A model generated the notes under the pieces. That model was not told where the DNA came from and did not search any database. It worked only from the letters and a program-made list of their open reading frames with translations. Source: Leptonema illini DSM 21528 (GTDB taxonomy: Bacteria; Spirochaetota; Leptospiria; Leptospirales; Leptonemataceae). Taken from it: a stretch of 64,000 nt of DNA. The stretch lies in NCBI RefSeq assembly GCF_000243335.1, contig NZ_JH597773.1:4176115-4240114 (forward strand), written 5' to 3'. Position 1 is the first letter of the stretch. The number at the start of each line of letters is the position of its first letter. This document shows positions 7,570-16,216 of the stretch, piece by piece. Made by a program: the position numbers and the translations under genes.

Positions 7570-9242
7570 TCTATTCGGAATCCGCCCTTGCGCGGCGGAT
7601 CTTTTCACGATTCTTACCCGCCTATGCTTCGAGAGCCGGTTACTTCGAAGGCGTTTCGCCCGAAGGGCTTTTTCCCGAAGGCATCTATCCTATTCCCGTG
7701 CATCTGGCGCCGGCGGCAAGCCTCGATGGGATCTGGGTTGATTCGGCGCACGCCCCTGAGAACAGCAGAGAGCTGGCGGCGCTGCTGCAAACTCTCGGCG
7801 CCGGTGGCATCGGCGTATTGTTTCTGCGTACAAAGCACTGGAATCGGCGGGCTATTCGCGATTTCTGTCGCGGTGCGGCTATGCAGCTGCTGTTCTTGAG
7901 CCCGATTCCCGCGAAAGGGCGCGTGAAGCTAACGCCTGCCGGATTGCCCGTTCCGAAGAGCATTCTGCGTCGTTTCGCTCTGCGTTTCGTCACGTCTTTT
8001 TTTCCGTCGTTAGCCGGTCTTTTCGGGCGCGAGCTTTTCGTCATCGTACAGAAAAGCCCCGCACGTCACCGCGAGACGGACGGCATGCGACTCAGCGTTA
8101 TCATCCCCGCTATTACTCCCGATCGCCTTCATCAGTGGGAGAACTTTATCGCGAAGCATCGCGTGCACGAGATCGAGCTGATTTCGGTCGAAGAGAATGT
8201 GATGCCGACATCAAAATCGGGTTCGACGATTCATGTGCAGCATTACAGAGAGGCGGGAAGATCGGCGGCCATTCGCAGCGGGCTGCTGCACAGCCGCGGT
8301 AAATCCGTTCTGCTGGATAACGATCAGCGCTGTGCGCCCGCCTATCTATTCGATCTCATGCAGGCGCGCATGCAGGCGAAACAGAGGGTCGACGTCGTCG
8401 CCGGTCTCGATGCCGCCGAGCGCCCATGGTGGCCACGTCGATTTCTTAACCGGTGGCTGACGGGATTCGCTGATCCCGAGCCTCTGTATCTTCTTCTTTC
8501 AGATAAGGCGATTCGCGATCTCATCGACGTGCATCCCGATCAGTTAAGCGGCTATGCATACGCCACCGGATTGCGCCTGCGCTCCAGACTGCAAATCGAA
8601 GAGGTCGATCTTGTAATCGAGCCGCCGCTTCCGCCGCGTAAGATCAAAGCGCCGTCGATCATTTCGTATTTGATTCACAGATTGAGGCGGGGTGCGATCT
8701 ATCTGCTTTTTCCACTATTATTGCCGGCGCTGCTGCCCGTTCCGGCCGCCTTTCCCGCTTCGCTGCCTGAATGGAGCCACTTGATGCCGGGTGAGGCGAT
8801 TCGCAAGCAGGCGGCCCGGCCGATCGAGCTTGAGCACTGGACACAGATACCCGATACCGCTTTAACGCTTGGAGCAAACGCCGTTTTGCATGCGGAGAAA
8901 GGCCTGGCAATCGTCGTGCATCGGGGGCATGAGGTTGTCGATCGCATGATCCGACCCGAGCTTCAGAAAGAGTTAGCCGCCCGCTTTTTTTTTGTGCTGA
9001 TTGTGGGGATGCTGATTCACGTCTGGAATGTCGTCTCGGTGTTCGGGCGTCCGTCGGGCTCGCTTCTTCCGTGGATCGTGGCGCAGGCCGAGGCGCTTTT
9101 CATTCTATTTCTACTTCTTCGGTTTGAGCCATCCGCTCTACAATGGTCGGCTACAATGCCCGCGGCTTTTATCCCCGTTGTATGCGGCTCACACCTGCTT
9201 TTCTTCGGCGTTTACCTCTGGCTTTTTCGCTACCGAACGTGA
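7566..9242 (+). CDS. Composite membrane protein with a GT2-like glycosyltransferase domain
   Basis: A 558-residue protein beginning at TTG 7566 and overlapping the PilZ gene by 4 bases. Residues 1-170 resemble the back half of a class I methyltransferase (IWVDSAHAPENSRELAALL, FGRELFVIVQK) but lack a glycine-rich SAM motif. Residues 175-370 look like a degenerate family 2 glycosyltransferase: LSVIIPAI at the start, then SAAIRSGLLHSRGKSVLLDND. One hydrophobic segment (about 375-400) and three near the C-terminus place it in the inner membrane. The canonical DxD is not clear; LLDNDQRC is the nearest. Coupling to PilZ suggests c-di-GMP control of a surface glycan (inference). Confidence 0.62.
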   Translation: MIYSESALARRIFSRFLPAYASRAGYFEGVSPEGLFPEGIYPIPVHLAPAASLDGIWVDSAHAPENSRELAALLQTLGAGGIGVLFLRTKHWNRRAIRDFCRGAAMQLLFLSPIPAKGRVKLTPAGLPVPKSILRRFALRFVTSFFPSLAGLFGRELFVIVQKSPARHRETDGMRLSVIIPAITPDRLHQWENFIAKHRVHEIELISVEENVMPTSKSGSTIHVQHYREAGRSAAIRSGLLHSRGKSVLLDNDQRCAPAYLFDLMQARMQAKQRVDVVAGLDAAERPWWPRRFLNRWLTGFADPEPLYLLLSDKAIRDLIDVHPDQLSGYAYATGLRLRSRLQIEEVDLVIEPPLPPRKIKAPSIISYLIHRLRRGAIYLLFPLLLPALLPVPAAFPASLPEWSHLMPGEAIRKQAARPIELEHWTQIPDTALTLGANAVLHAEKGLAIVVHRGHEVVDRMIRPELQKELAARFFFVLIVGMLIHVWNVVSVFGRPSGSLLPWIVAQAEALFILFLLLRFEPSALQWSATMPAAFIPVVCGSHLLFFGVYLWLFRYRT

Positions 9243-10100
9243 GCGCAGAAAGGCCGACGCCTCAGAGAGCATAACTCCGAAAAGAATGATGAAGCCGCCG
9301 ATCCATTCATGGGCGCCGGGCCAGATGCCCGGATACACGATGGCGATAAGTGTGGCGAAAAGCGGTTCCATGGCATAGAGTATCGAGGCGCGCACAGGCG
9401 TCGTGGCGCGCTGGTACTTGAGCATGATAAAGACCGTGATCAGGCTGGCAGGAATGGCAAGATACAGAAGCAGGGCGATCGAAGTAGGCGTCCAGACAGG
9501 AGCGGGCGCACCATTAAGCAAGGCGAGGGCGAATCCCGCGGCAGAGCAGAGCAGGAACTGCGAAAACAGAATCGAGGCCATGCGCCCCTCGGAATGTGTG
9601 CGATCGACGGCGAGAATATAACCGGCAAAGGCGCCGGCCGAGATAAAGGTGATCCAGTCGCCTCGGTTGATCTCGCCGGCGGCAGGCTGTACGAGCACAT
9701 AGGCCCCCGTCAGAAGAACGGCGGTGCTGATATAGTTCCAGAGAGTCGGAGCACGGCGATCCCATACGGCCTGAAAGACGAGTACATAGATAACGAGCAG
9801 ATAGGTGATAAAGGCGGACTTCGCCGGCGTCGTATAGGCAAGGCCGAGCGTTTGCAGATAGAAGCCCGAGAAGGTGAGGGCGCCGAGCACGATGCCGTCG
9901 CGAAAGCCTGCCTTGAGCTGCGTGAGAAATCCGCCGCTGAAAAGAAAGGGCAGAAGAACGAGCGAGGCGACGGCAAAGCGCAGGGCGACGATATAGCCGG
10001 CGTCGGCATAGTGCAAAAAGACGCTGATGGCAGGGAAGGTGCCGCCCCAGATCATCGTAGCGAGGATTAAAAAAAGCTCGGCCCGGAATCGGCGGATCAT
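9189..10100 (-). CDS. EamA/DMT-family transporter
   Basis: A 303-residue inner-membrane protein with about ten hydrophobic segments in two repeated EamA halves. The first opens ELFLILATMIWGGTFPA and the second IALLLYLAIPASLITVF. Members export amino acids, nucleobases or other metabolites, and the substrate cannot be told. Its 3' end overlaps the convergent glycosyltransferase-like gene by 54 bases. Its start codon is only 12 bases from that of the divergent symporter, and no Shine-Dalgarno is visible. Confidence 0.88.
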   Translation of the reverse strand: MIRRFRAELFLILATMIWGGTFPAISVFLHYADAGYIVALRFAVASLVLLPFLFSGGFLTQLKAGFRDGIVLGALTFSGFYLQTLGLAYTTPAKSAFITYLLVIYVLVFQAVWDRRAPTLWNYISTAVLLTGAYVLVQPAAGEINRGDWITFISAGAFAGYILAVDRTHSEGRMASILFSQFLLCSAAGFALALLNGAPAPVWTPTSIALLLYLAIPASLITVFIMLKYQRATTPVRASILYAMEPLFATLIAIVYPGIWPGAHEWIGGFIILFGVMLSEASAFLRSRSVAKKPEVNAEEKQV

Positions 10101-10112
10101 AAACGTATCCCG

Positions 10113-11930
10113 ATGTTCTCTTTAACGGCTCTGGATTTATCTGTCATCGTCCTCTATTTCGTCCTGGTCATCGGAATCGGCTTCACCATGCGAAAGCGGG
10201 CGGCGTCCGGAGTCGACTCCTATTTCCTTGCCGGGCGTTCGCTCGCGTGGTGGTGGCTGGGAACGTCCATCGTCGCCACGACCTTCTCGGCCGATACGCC
10301 GCTTGCCGTCGCCGGCATCACAGCGAAGCAGGGGATCTCGGGAAACTGGTTCTGGTGGAGCTGGGTTCTGAGCTACATGGCCGTCACCGTATTTTTCGCG
10401 AAACGCTGGCGACGCACCGGAGCGCTGACCGACGTCGAGTTCACCGAGCTGCGCTATGGCGGACGTCCGGCGGCGACGCTTCGGATAACGAAGGCCTTCT
10501 ATCTCAGCGTCATCATGAACAGCATCATCCTCGGATGGATCTTTCGTTCGCTGAGCAAGATCTTTCTTCCCTATATTCGCTGGAGCGAACTCATCGGGCC
10601 GGGCGCCTACGACGCCTTCGTTTCTGTCTGGCCGTCTATGCTGCATCTCGATTCGCCGAACAGCACGCTGACGTTGCTTGTGAGTCTGTCGGTGATCCTG
10701 ATCTATTCGAGCATGGGCGGCATTCGAAGCGGCGTCATCAACGATCTCATTCAGTTCACGATGGCTATGGGAGGCTCGATCCTTTTCGCCTATCTTGCCG
10801 TGCAATCGGCAGGAGGTATGGATCAGGTCGTGCATCGCGTCGAGGCCATCGATCCGGGGCTGCTATCGTTCTTTCCCGACTTCAATCAGATCCCCTGGAC
10901 GGTCTTCGGCGTGTATTTCGTCGTGCAGTGGTGGGCGCAGTATTTCTCGGACGGAACGGGTTATATCGCACAGCGCATCAACACGGCGCGAAGCGAGCGG
11001 GACGCCCAGCTGGGCTCGCTCTGGTTTAACGTGGCTAACTATGCACTGCGTACCTGGCCCTGGGTTATGATCGGCCTTGTCGGCCTTGCTCTGTTTCCGC
11101 CCGCTTCCGATGCCTGTGCAAGCCGGGCCGGCGCGATGATCTGCGCCGATCGCGAGATGGCGTATCCGGTTTTAATCCATCACGTGCTCTCGCCGCATCC
11201 CGGTCTCGTCGGCTTCCTGCTTGCCGGATTGCTGGCCGCCTTTATGAGCACCGTTGATACGCATATTAACTGGGGGGCGTCGTATCTGGTGAACGATATC
11301 TACCTGCGTTTCATGCGTCGCAAAGCGGGACGCCTGGAGCAGATGATCGTCAGCCGACTCTGCGTCATCGGCATCGCCATCGTCGGATTGGTCATCGCCA
11401 CCTACACGACGTCGATTGAGGCCGCCTGGAAGTTCCTGCTTGCGATGGCGGCCGGGCTCGGTCTGCCGCAGATCCTTCGCTGGATCTGGTGGCGTGCTAA
11501 CGCCTGGACAGAGGTGTCGGGTATGATCTCGTCCCTTGCTCTCAGCCTGATTCTGTATCCGGCCTTTCCCGACGCGCCTGCCGAGCATCTGCTTTTTGCC
11601 GTCGCCGTCGGATCAGCGTCGATCAGTATCGTCGTCACGCTGCTGACTCCGCCCGTTGATGCCGATCATCTGCGCCGTTTCGTCGAGCGAGTCGATCCGC
11701 TGGGCGCCTGGTCGGAGTTCCGACCTGCCGGCGCCGAGGGTGCGGGCCGCCGCTTTTTTGCCCATGTCGGATTGTGGCTGCTCTCATGCACGGCCGTTCT
11801 CGCCATGATGTTCACGATCGGCTACGCTCTGTTCTCGAACTGGACGGCAGCCCTGATAGCGGCGGTCGTCATGCTGCTTGCCGGCTATCCGGCCGTACAG
11901 GGCTTTCGCGGTCACCGGCTGCTCTCCTGA
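10113..11930 (+). CDS. Sodium:solute symporter (SSS family)
   Basis: A 605-residue integral membrane protein with about 13-14 hydrophobic segments. LSVIVLYFVLVIGIGFTMRKR is followed by DSYFLAGRSLAWWWLGTSIVA, the conserved SSS opening, and ATTFSADTPLAVAG lines the first unwound helix with Na+ ligands. SMGGIRSGVINDLIQF is a further family mark. It would import a solute with Na+; sugar, carboxylate and amino-acid carriers all look like this. The start is required to preserve TM1. It is divergent from the EamA gene across a 12-base gap. Confidence 0.9.
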   Translation: MFSLTALDLSVIVLYFVLVIGIGFTMRKRAASGVDSYFLAGRSLAWWWLGTSIVATTFSADTPLAVAGITAKQGISGNWFWWSWVLSYMAVTVFFAKRWRRTGALTDVEFTELRYGGRPAATLRITKAFYLSVIMNSIILGWIFRSLSKIFLPYIRWSELIGPGAYDAFVSVWPSMLHLDSPNSTLTLLVSLSVILIYSSMGGIRSGVINDLIQFTMAMGGSILFAYLAVQSAGGMDQVVHRVEAIDPGLLSFFPDFNQIPWTVFGVYFVVQWWAQYFSDGTGYIAQRINTARSERDAQLGSLWFNVANYALRTWPWVMIGLVGLALFPPASDACASRAGAMICADREMAYPVLIHHVLSPHPGLVGFLLAGLLAAFMSTVDTHINWGASYLVNDIYLRFMRRKAGRLEQMIVSRLCVIGIAIVGLVIATYTTSIEAAWKFLLAMAAGLGLPQILRWIWWRANAWTEVSGMISSLALSLILYPAFPDAPAEHLLFAVAVGSASISIVVTLLTPPVDADHLRRFVERVDPLGAWSEFRPAGAEGAGRRFFAHVGLWLLSCTAVLAMMFTIGYALFSNWTAALIAAVVMLLAGYPAVQGFRGHRLLS

Positions 11931-12107
11931 TTCAGGGGCGGCCGGTCGATCGGGCAGTCCGACCTCCGCTTTGCCGGATGGCCTGTACAGGATTTTTCTG
12001 GTCGCCTGTAAATTCGCGTGCAGGGCATCGGGCGCATGGAATTCAGGTTGAGCCGACACAGTCCGGTAATCCGAAAGCCTCTACTAATAAACGAGGCGGA
12101 GAATGTC

Positions 12108-14231
12108 ATGAAGCGTGAGAAAAAGAAATCCATCAGCGAAATATTCGGCAGTCGTGTTTTTAACGACGCTGCCATGAAAGAGCATCTTCCTAAAGAAACC
12201 TATAAGGCCATTCGCAAGGTTATCGATAAGGGCGATTCGCTTACCCCCGAGCAGGCGAACATCGTCGCCACAGCCATGAAAGAATGGGCCATCTCGCATG
12301 GCGCCACCCACTTTACCCACTGGTTCCAGCCGATGACCGGCTTCACCGCCGAGAAGCATGAGGCCTTCCTGTGGCCGGCTGAAAACGGCAAGGCTCTGAT
12401 GACCTTCAGCGGAAAAGAGCTGATCAAAGGCGAACCCGACGCCTCTTCGTTCCCTTCGGGCGGTCTGCGCGCCACGTTCGAAGCCCGCGGTTATACAGCA
12501 TGGGATATCTCTTCGCCGGCCTTCCTGAAAGAGGATGAAGGCGGCCTGACGCTCTGCATTCCGACGGCGTTCTGCTCGTATACGGGTGAGGCTCTTGATA
12601 AAAAGACTCCGCTTCTCCTTTCGATGGATGCCCTGTCAAAGCAGGCCGTGCGCGTTCTGCGACTTCTGGGTAACCGCAAGGTGCAGAAGGTCGTCGCCAC
12701 GCTTGGCGCAGAGCAGGAATACTTCCTCATCGATCGCCGATACTATGAGCAACGTCCCGACCTCATCTATACCGGACGCACGCTGTATGGTGCGAAGCCG
12801 GCCAAAGGTCAGGAGATGGAAGACCATTACTTCGGCTCGATCAAGGAGCGCATCTCGGCCTTCATGAGCGAGATCGACGAAGAGCTGTGGAAGCTCGGCG
12901 TTTCGGCTCGCACGCGGCATAACGAAGTCGCTCCGGCGCAGCATGAGCTTGCTCCGGTATTCGCGACGGCGAACATCGCCTCGGATCATAACCAGATTAT
13001 GATGGAGGTTATGAAGAAGGTGGCCATCCGTCACGGTCTCGTCTGCCTGCTGCACGAAAAGCCCTTCGCCGGCGTGAACGGTTCGGGCAAGCATAACAAC
13101 TGGTCGATGCAGACCGACGACGGGCAGAACCTGCTTGATCCGGGCAATACGCCGCACGACAACGCTCAGTTCCTGCTCATGCTCGCCGCCGTCATCAAGG
13201 CCGTCGACGAATACGCCGACCTGCTGCGCGTTTCGGCCGCCAATCCCGGTAACGACCACCGTCTGGGAGCGAACGAGGCTCCTCCGGCGATCATCTCGGT
13301 CTATCTTGGCGACCAGTTAACCGACATCCTCGAGCAGATCGAAGCGGGCGAGTCGCGCGGATCGCGCACCGGCGGGTTCATCGACGTCGGAACGTCCGTG
13401 CTTCCTCCGCTGCCGCGTGACGCTTCTGACCGTAACCGTACCTCTCCTTTTGCCTTCACCGGCAATAAGTTTGAATTCCGTATGGTTCCTTCTTCTTCGT
13501 CCGTTTCGGCTCCGGTGTTCACGCTGAACACGATCGTCGCCGAATCTCTCTCTCAGATCGCCGATCGCCTCGAAAAGGCGACGAACGTTCAGGAAGAGGT
13601 GAAGGCCATCATCAAAGACATCATCCACCAGCACAAGCGCATCGTCTTCAACGGCAACGGCTATGCGGCGGATTGGATTGAAGAAGCGGCCCGTCGCGGA
13701 TTGCCGAACCTGGCGAACACCGTCGATGCGGCGAAGGCCATCGTCGCCGAGAAGAACAAGAAGCTGTATGAGAAGCACAAGGTCTTCAAGGCCGGCGAGC
13801 TTGAGGCGCGCTACGAGATTACGCTTGAAACCTACATCAAGACCATCCGCATCGAAGCCGGTGCGATGATTGAGATGGCGGAACGTATGATCATTCCGTC
13901 GGTCATCACTTACACGAAGATGCTTGCCGATTCGATCAACGCCGTCGCTGCCACAGGAACGGGTGCCGATACGTCGATCGCTCAGGATCGACTGAAGCAG
14001 GTAAGCTCTCTGTTGAAAGACTTCGGATCCGGTATCGCCGCTCTGCGTGCTGCCTTTGACGAAGCCGAAAACGCTCACCATGGCGATACGTATGCAGTGG
14101 CTTCACTCTGGAGAGATCGTGTTTTCACGGCGATGGGAACGGCCCGCCAGAGCGCCGATCTTCTCGAAGGTCTGGTCGATCAGGACTTCTGGCCGATGCC
14201 GACCTATCAGGATCTGCTGTTCAAGGTTTAA
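12108..14231 (+). CDS. glnN: Glutamine synthetase type III
   Basis: A 707-residue GlnN-type enzyme making glutamine from glutamate, ammonia and ATP in the cytoplasm. The length (about 700) separates it from types I and [15 protein letters not shown] and [12 protein letters not shown] mark the type III N-terminus. [31 protein letters not shown] and [17 protein letters not shown] form the active site (metal ligands, ATP and glutamate loops). I chose MKREKKKS at 12108, behind a GAGGCGGAG element; the open frame extends 30 codons further upstream without similarity. A hairpin terminator follows the stop. No PII or adenylyltransferase gene is adjacent. Confidence 0.95.
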   Translation: MKREKKKSISEIFGSRVFNDAAMKEHLPKETYKAIRKVIDKGDSLTPEQANIVATAMKEWAISHGATHFTHWFQPMTGFTAEKHEAFLWPAENGKALMTFSGKELIKGEPDASSFPSGGLRATFEARGYTAWDISSPAFLKEDEGGLTLCIPTAFCSYTGEALDKKTPLLLSMDALSKQAVRVLRLLGNRKVQKVVATLGAEQEYFLIDRRYYEQRPDLIYTGRTLYGAKPAKGQEMEDHYFGSIKERISAFMSEIDEELWKLGVSARTRHNEVAPAQHELAPVFATANIASDHNQIMMEVMKKVAIRHGLVCLLHEKPFAGVNGSGKHNNWSMQTDDGQNLLDPGNTPHDNAQFLLMLAAVIKAVDEYADLLRVSAANPGNDHRLGANEAPPAIISVYLGDQLTDILEQIEAGESRGSRTGGFIDVGTSVLPPLPRDASDRNRTSPFAFTGNKFEFRMVPSSSSVSAPVFTLNTIVAESLSQIADRLEKATNVQEEVKAIIKDIIHQHKRIVFNGNGYAADWIEEAARRGLPNLANTVDAAKAIVAEKNKKLYEKHKVFKAGELEARYEITLETYIKTIRIEAGAMIEMAERMIIPSVITYTKMLADSINAVAATGTGADTSIAQDRLKQVSSLLKDFGSGIAALRAAFDEAENAHHGDTYAVASLWRDRVFTAMGTARQSADLLEGLVDQDFWPMPTYQDLLFKV

Positions 14232-14240
14232 CTGTGACGT

Positions 14241-14280
14241 GCGAGGCGGCTAACGCAAGCTGCCTCGCGTTCCATCTTTT
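14241..14280 (+). terminator. Intrinsic terminator after glnN
   Basis: GCGAGGCGGC and GCTGCCTCGC pair over 10 bases (one G-U) across an 8-base loop. The stem is followed by a T-rich tract ending TCTTTT, which is only moderately strong. Confidence 0.7.
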
Positions 14281-14511
14281 ATCCACGAAATACACGAAAA
14301 GCACGAAAGTAATCCTTCGCTGTTAAGTGATGTATCTGCTCATTCACTTTGTTGATTTAGAACTTATTGATTGGCCTTTCGGTGTCGGCCTATAAAATCT
14401 CTGTGATCGAGTTTCGCGTATTTCGTGATTTTCGTGGACAAGAGGTTCTTATCCTTAGCTGGAAACTCCGCTGGCATATCGTAATATTGATTCGCCGATG
14501 AGTGAAATCCT
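14277..14511. repeat. Palindromic repeat element, left copy flanking a low-GC block
   Basis: It opens TATCCACGAAATACACGAAA and has an inverted arm at about 14413-14445 (GCGTATTTCGTGATTTTCGT, then GGACAAGAGG). Interior and right flank align along their length with the element at 15934-16161 in the same orientation, sharing TATCTGCTCATTCA and, at the right end, GAGTGAA. The two copies bracket about 1.4 kb of different composition. Confidence 0.75.
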
Positions 14512-14572
14512 GACAGAAGATCCTCGATTTCTTATTGACTGAACTGCGTTTCTGTATCAAGCCTGTCTTACT

Positions 14573-14863
14573 ATGAAGAGGTCAGGAATCCTCGTTCTGT
14601 TTCTGTTAACATGGGGTGAGATTTATTCAGAAACGTGTATACCTGTAGCCGGTCGTCATGTGAACGTTCGTAGTGGACCTGGAATCCAGCATCGTGCCGT
14701 TGCATCCATGCCGTATGGTGAATCCACCTGCACGACCAACTACCAGGTTTTCCAGTACAGGGAAGTTTACAGGGTTGATGATATGCACTTTGTAAACCTT
14801 TATTCCAATCCTCCCTGTGTTTTTGGTATGAATTTGGGCTGTCTCTGTATTAACCGTGAATAG
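14573..14863 (+). CDS. Secreted SH3b-domain protein, ended by an in-frame amber codon
   Basis: Ninety-six residues: signal peptide 1-19 (SGILVLFLLTWGEIYS-E) followed by a bacterial SH3 domain with GRHVNVRSGPGIQHRAVASM, the usual NVRSGPG core. It ends at TAG 14861-14863. The very next codons stay open in the same frame for 223 further residues, so this is most simply the first half of one longer gene split by a nonsense change. Bacterial SH3 domains bind cell wall or peptide ligands. Base composition is poorer in GC than the flanking glnN and zupT. It lies between two homologous repeats. Confidence 0.6.
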   Translation: MKRSGILVLFLLTWGEIYSETCIPVAGRHVNVRSGPGIQHRAVASMPYGESTCTTNYQVFQYREVYRVDDMHFVNLYSNPPCVFGMNLGCLCINRE

Positions 14864-14866
14864 ACG

Positions 14867-15538
14867 TTGAGAGCGCATCGCTCCGTAGCGAAATGGATTG
14901 CTGTCACCATGCCGGGTTGTTATTATTATGGAACAATCAGCGATCATACAGAGGTCCTGAGGTTCTTGTTCGAGCGCGATGAATGCGAGATCTATGAGAG
15001 TTATTCTGAATACGAAAGACCGCTCCGTCGATTCAGATCGGTCGAAGCGATTCTGCTGAAATTCGAAGAGCAAGAGAAGCACGGTAAAAAGAATCAGGCA
15101 GTTTCGTTGCGGCTCTATGTGAAAAATGCAGGACCAGGGTTTGCGCCGATGCGAGTATCATTGGATCCGGAAAAGTGCGGTGGAGCATCCTATAGATATG
15201 CTGCAAGTGGATGGGGTTTAGTCCAGTTCCATCTGTCAGATTCAAAGACTGACCTGGAATCATCGCACACAAACCATAATTCGCTGAACCGAGCAAACAA
15301 GTGGAGTCCAACGTATCCGGATCTCGGCTCGCCGTCTGAATGGGACTTTCGCATGATCAATCGCTTTTCTCAGCGCTTGATTCGACAGATAAAGAAGAGA
15401 GCCGTAGCCAGTCTGGGATCCAGAGCGGTGCTTTCTGGCGCTCTCAACCTGTGGCAGCATGGTTACAAGCTCTTGCCTTTTGATCCTCAAAACGATAAGA
15501 TAACCGTCCGCAGAGAGATTGATTGCAGCAGAGACTGA
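14867..15538 (+). CDS. Unrecognised protein, likely the second half of the interrupted SH3 gene
   Basis: The frame is identical to that of the upstream SH3 gene and separated from it by a single TAG. As an independent gene it would start at TTG 14867 or ATG 14909, neither with a good ribosome site and neither with a signal peptide. The protein is rich in aromatic and charged residues: CYYYGTISDHTEVLRFLFE, then NHNSLNRANKWSPTYPDLG and PSEWDFRMINRFSQRLIRQI. I do not recognise a named family; a Leptospiraceae lineage-specific paralogue family is my guess. The intact product would be about 320 residues and exported. No catalytic motif is seen. Confidence 0.5.
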   Translation: MRAHRSVAKWIAVTMPGCYYYGTISDHTEVLRFLFERDECEIYESYSEYERPLRRFRSVEAILLKFEEQEKHGKKNQAVSLRLYVKNAGPGFAPMRVSLDPEKCGGASYRYAASGWGLVQFHLSDSKTDLESSHTNHNSLNRANKWSPTYPDLGSPSEWDFRMINRFSQRLIRQIKKRAVASLGSRAVLSGALNLWQHGYKLLPFDPQNDKITVRREIDCSRD

Positions 15539-15592
15539 TTTTTCCTTCGATTTCTGATTGACTGCATTACAAATCTGTATCGCATTTGATTC

Positions 15593-15922
15593 ATGATCAG
15601 CCTGCGTATTCCCGAAGAGATGGAGAAAAGACTACGTTCTATGGCCCGTCTGGAAGGTAAGTCGCGTTCCGAGATCATAAAACAGTCTATTGCGGAGTAC
15701 CTCACCAGACGCGAGGGTGCTCTGACGCCTTATGAACTCGGTAAGGATTTATTCGGGGCTGCTTCTTCTGATAGAGAGGATCTCTCCGTAAACCGGAAAC
15801 AATACCTGAAGGAGTCCCTGCAGGCAAAACATGAAAAACGCACAGGCACTAAGAAATCTGATGGCACTATGACCTGGAGGCCAGTCGCAGAAATCGTGTT
15901 TTTCATATCATCCATGCCTTAA
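15593..15922 (+). CDS. Ribbon-helix-helix antitoxin-like protein without its toxin
   Basis: Residues 1-45 (MISLRIPEEMEKRLRSMA, GKSRSEIIKQSIAEYL) are a ribbon-helix-helix DNA-binding fold, the usual head of antitoxins that pair with PIN-domain RNases. Residues 46-83 match the antitoxin tail that wraps the toxin (TPYELGKDLFG, NRKQYLKESLQAKHEKR). The last 25 residues look unrelated, as if the true stop and the overlapping toxin gene were lost. No PIN frame follows; a palindromic repeat begins 12 bases after the stop. It would bind its own promoter region. It sits inside the repeat-bracketed low-GC block. Confidence 0.7.
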   Translation: MISLRIPEEMEKRLRSMARLEGKSRSEIIKQSIAEYLTRREGALTPYELGKDLFGAASSDREDLSVNRKQYLKESLQAKHEKRTGTKKSDGTMTWRPVAEIVFFISSMP

Positions 15923-15933
15923 AAGGCTAAGAA

Positions 15934-16161
15934 TTTTATCCACGAAATACACCAAAAGCACGAAAGAGAACCCTCACTGATAAACACTCTATCTGCTCAT
16001 TCATTTAGAAAAATCTTTGGATTGGCTCTTTGCGAATGGCTTATGGGATTTCTATATTTGCTGTTCGCGTATTTCGTGTTTTTCGTGGACAAGAGGTTTT
16101 TATTCTGAGCTGCAAACTACGAGAGGGTATCGCCGTATCCATTCTCCTGAGAGTGAAGCCT
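15934..16161. repeat. Palindromic repeat element, right copy flanking a low-GC block
   Basis: It opens TATCCACGAAATACACCAAA and has an inverted arm near 16066-16095 (GCGTATTTCGTGTTTTTCGT, then GGACAAGAGG). It aligns with the element at 14277-14511 over most of its length in direct orientation. It ends about 55 bases before zupT. Confidence 0.75.
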
Positions 16162-16216
16162 CGTCGCTCAGTTCTTTTCAATCGACAGCGCCGATTGCCG
16201 TTGATTTCTGTCCTGC

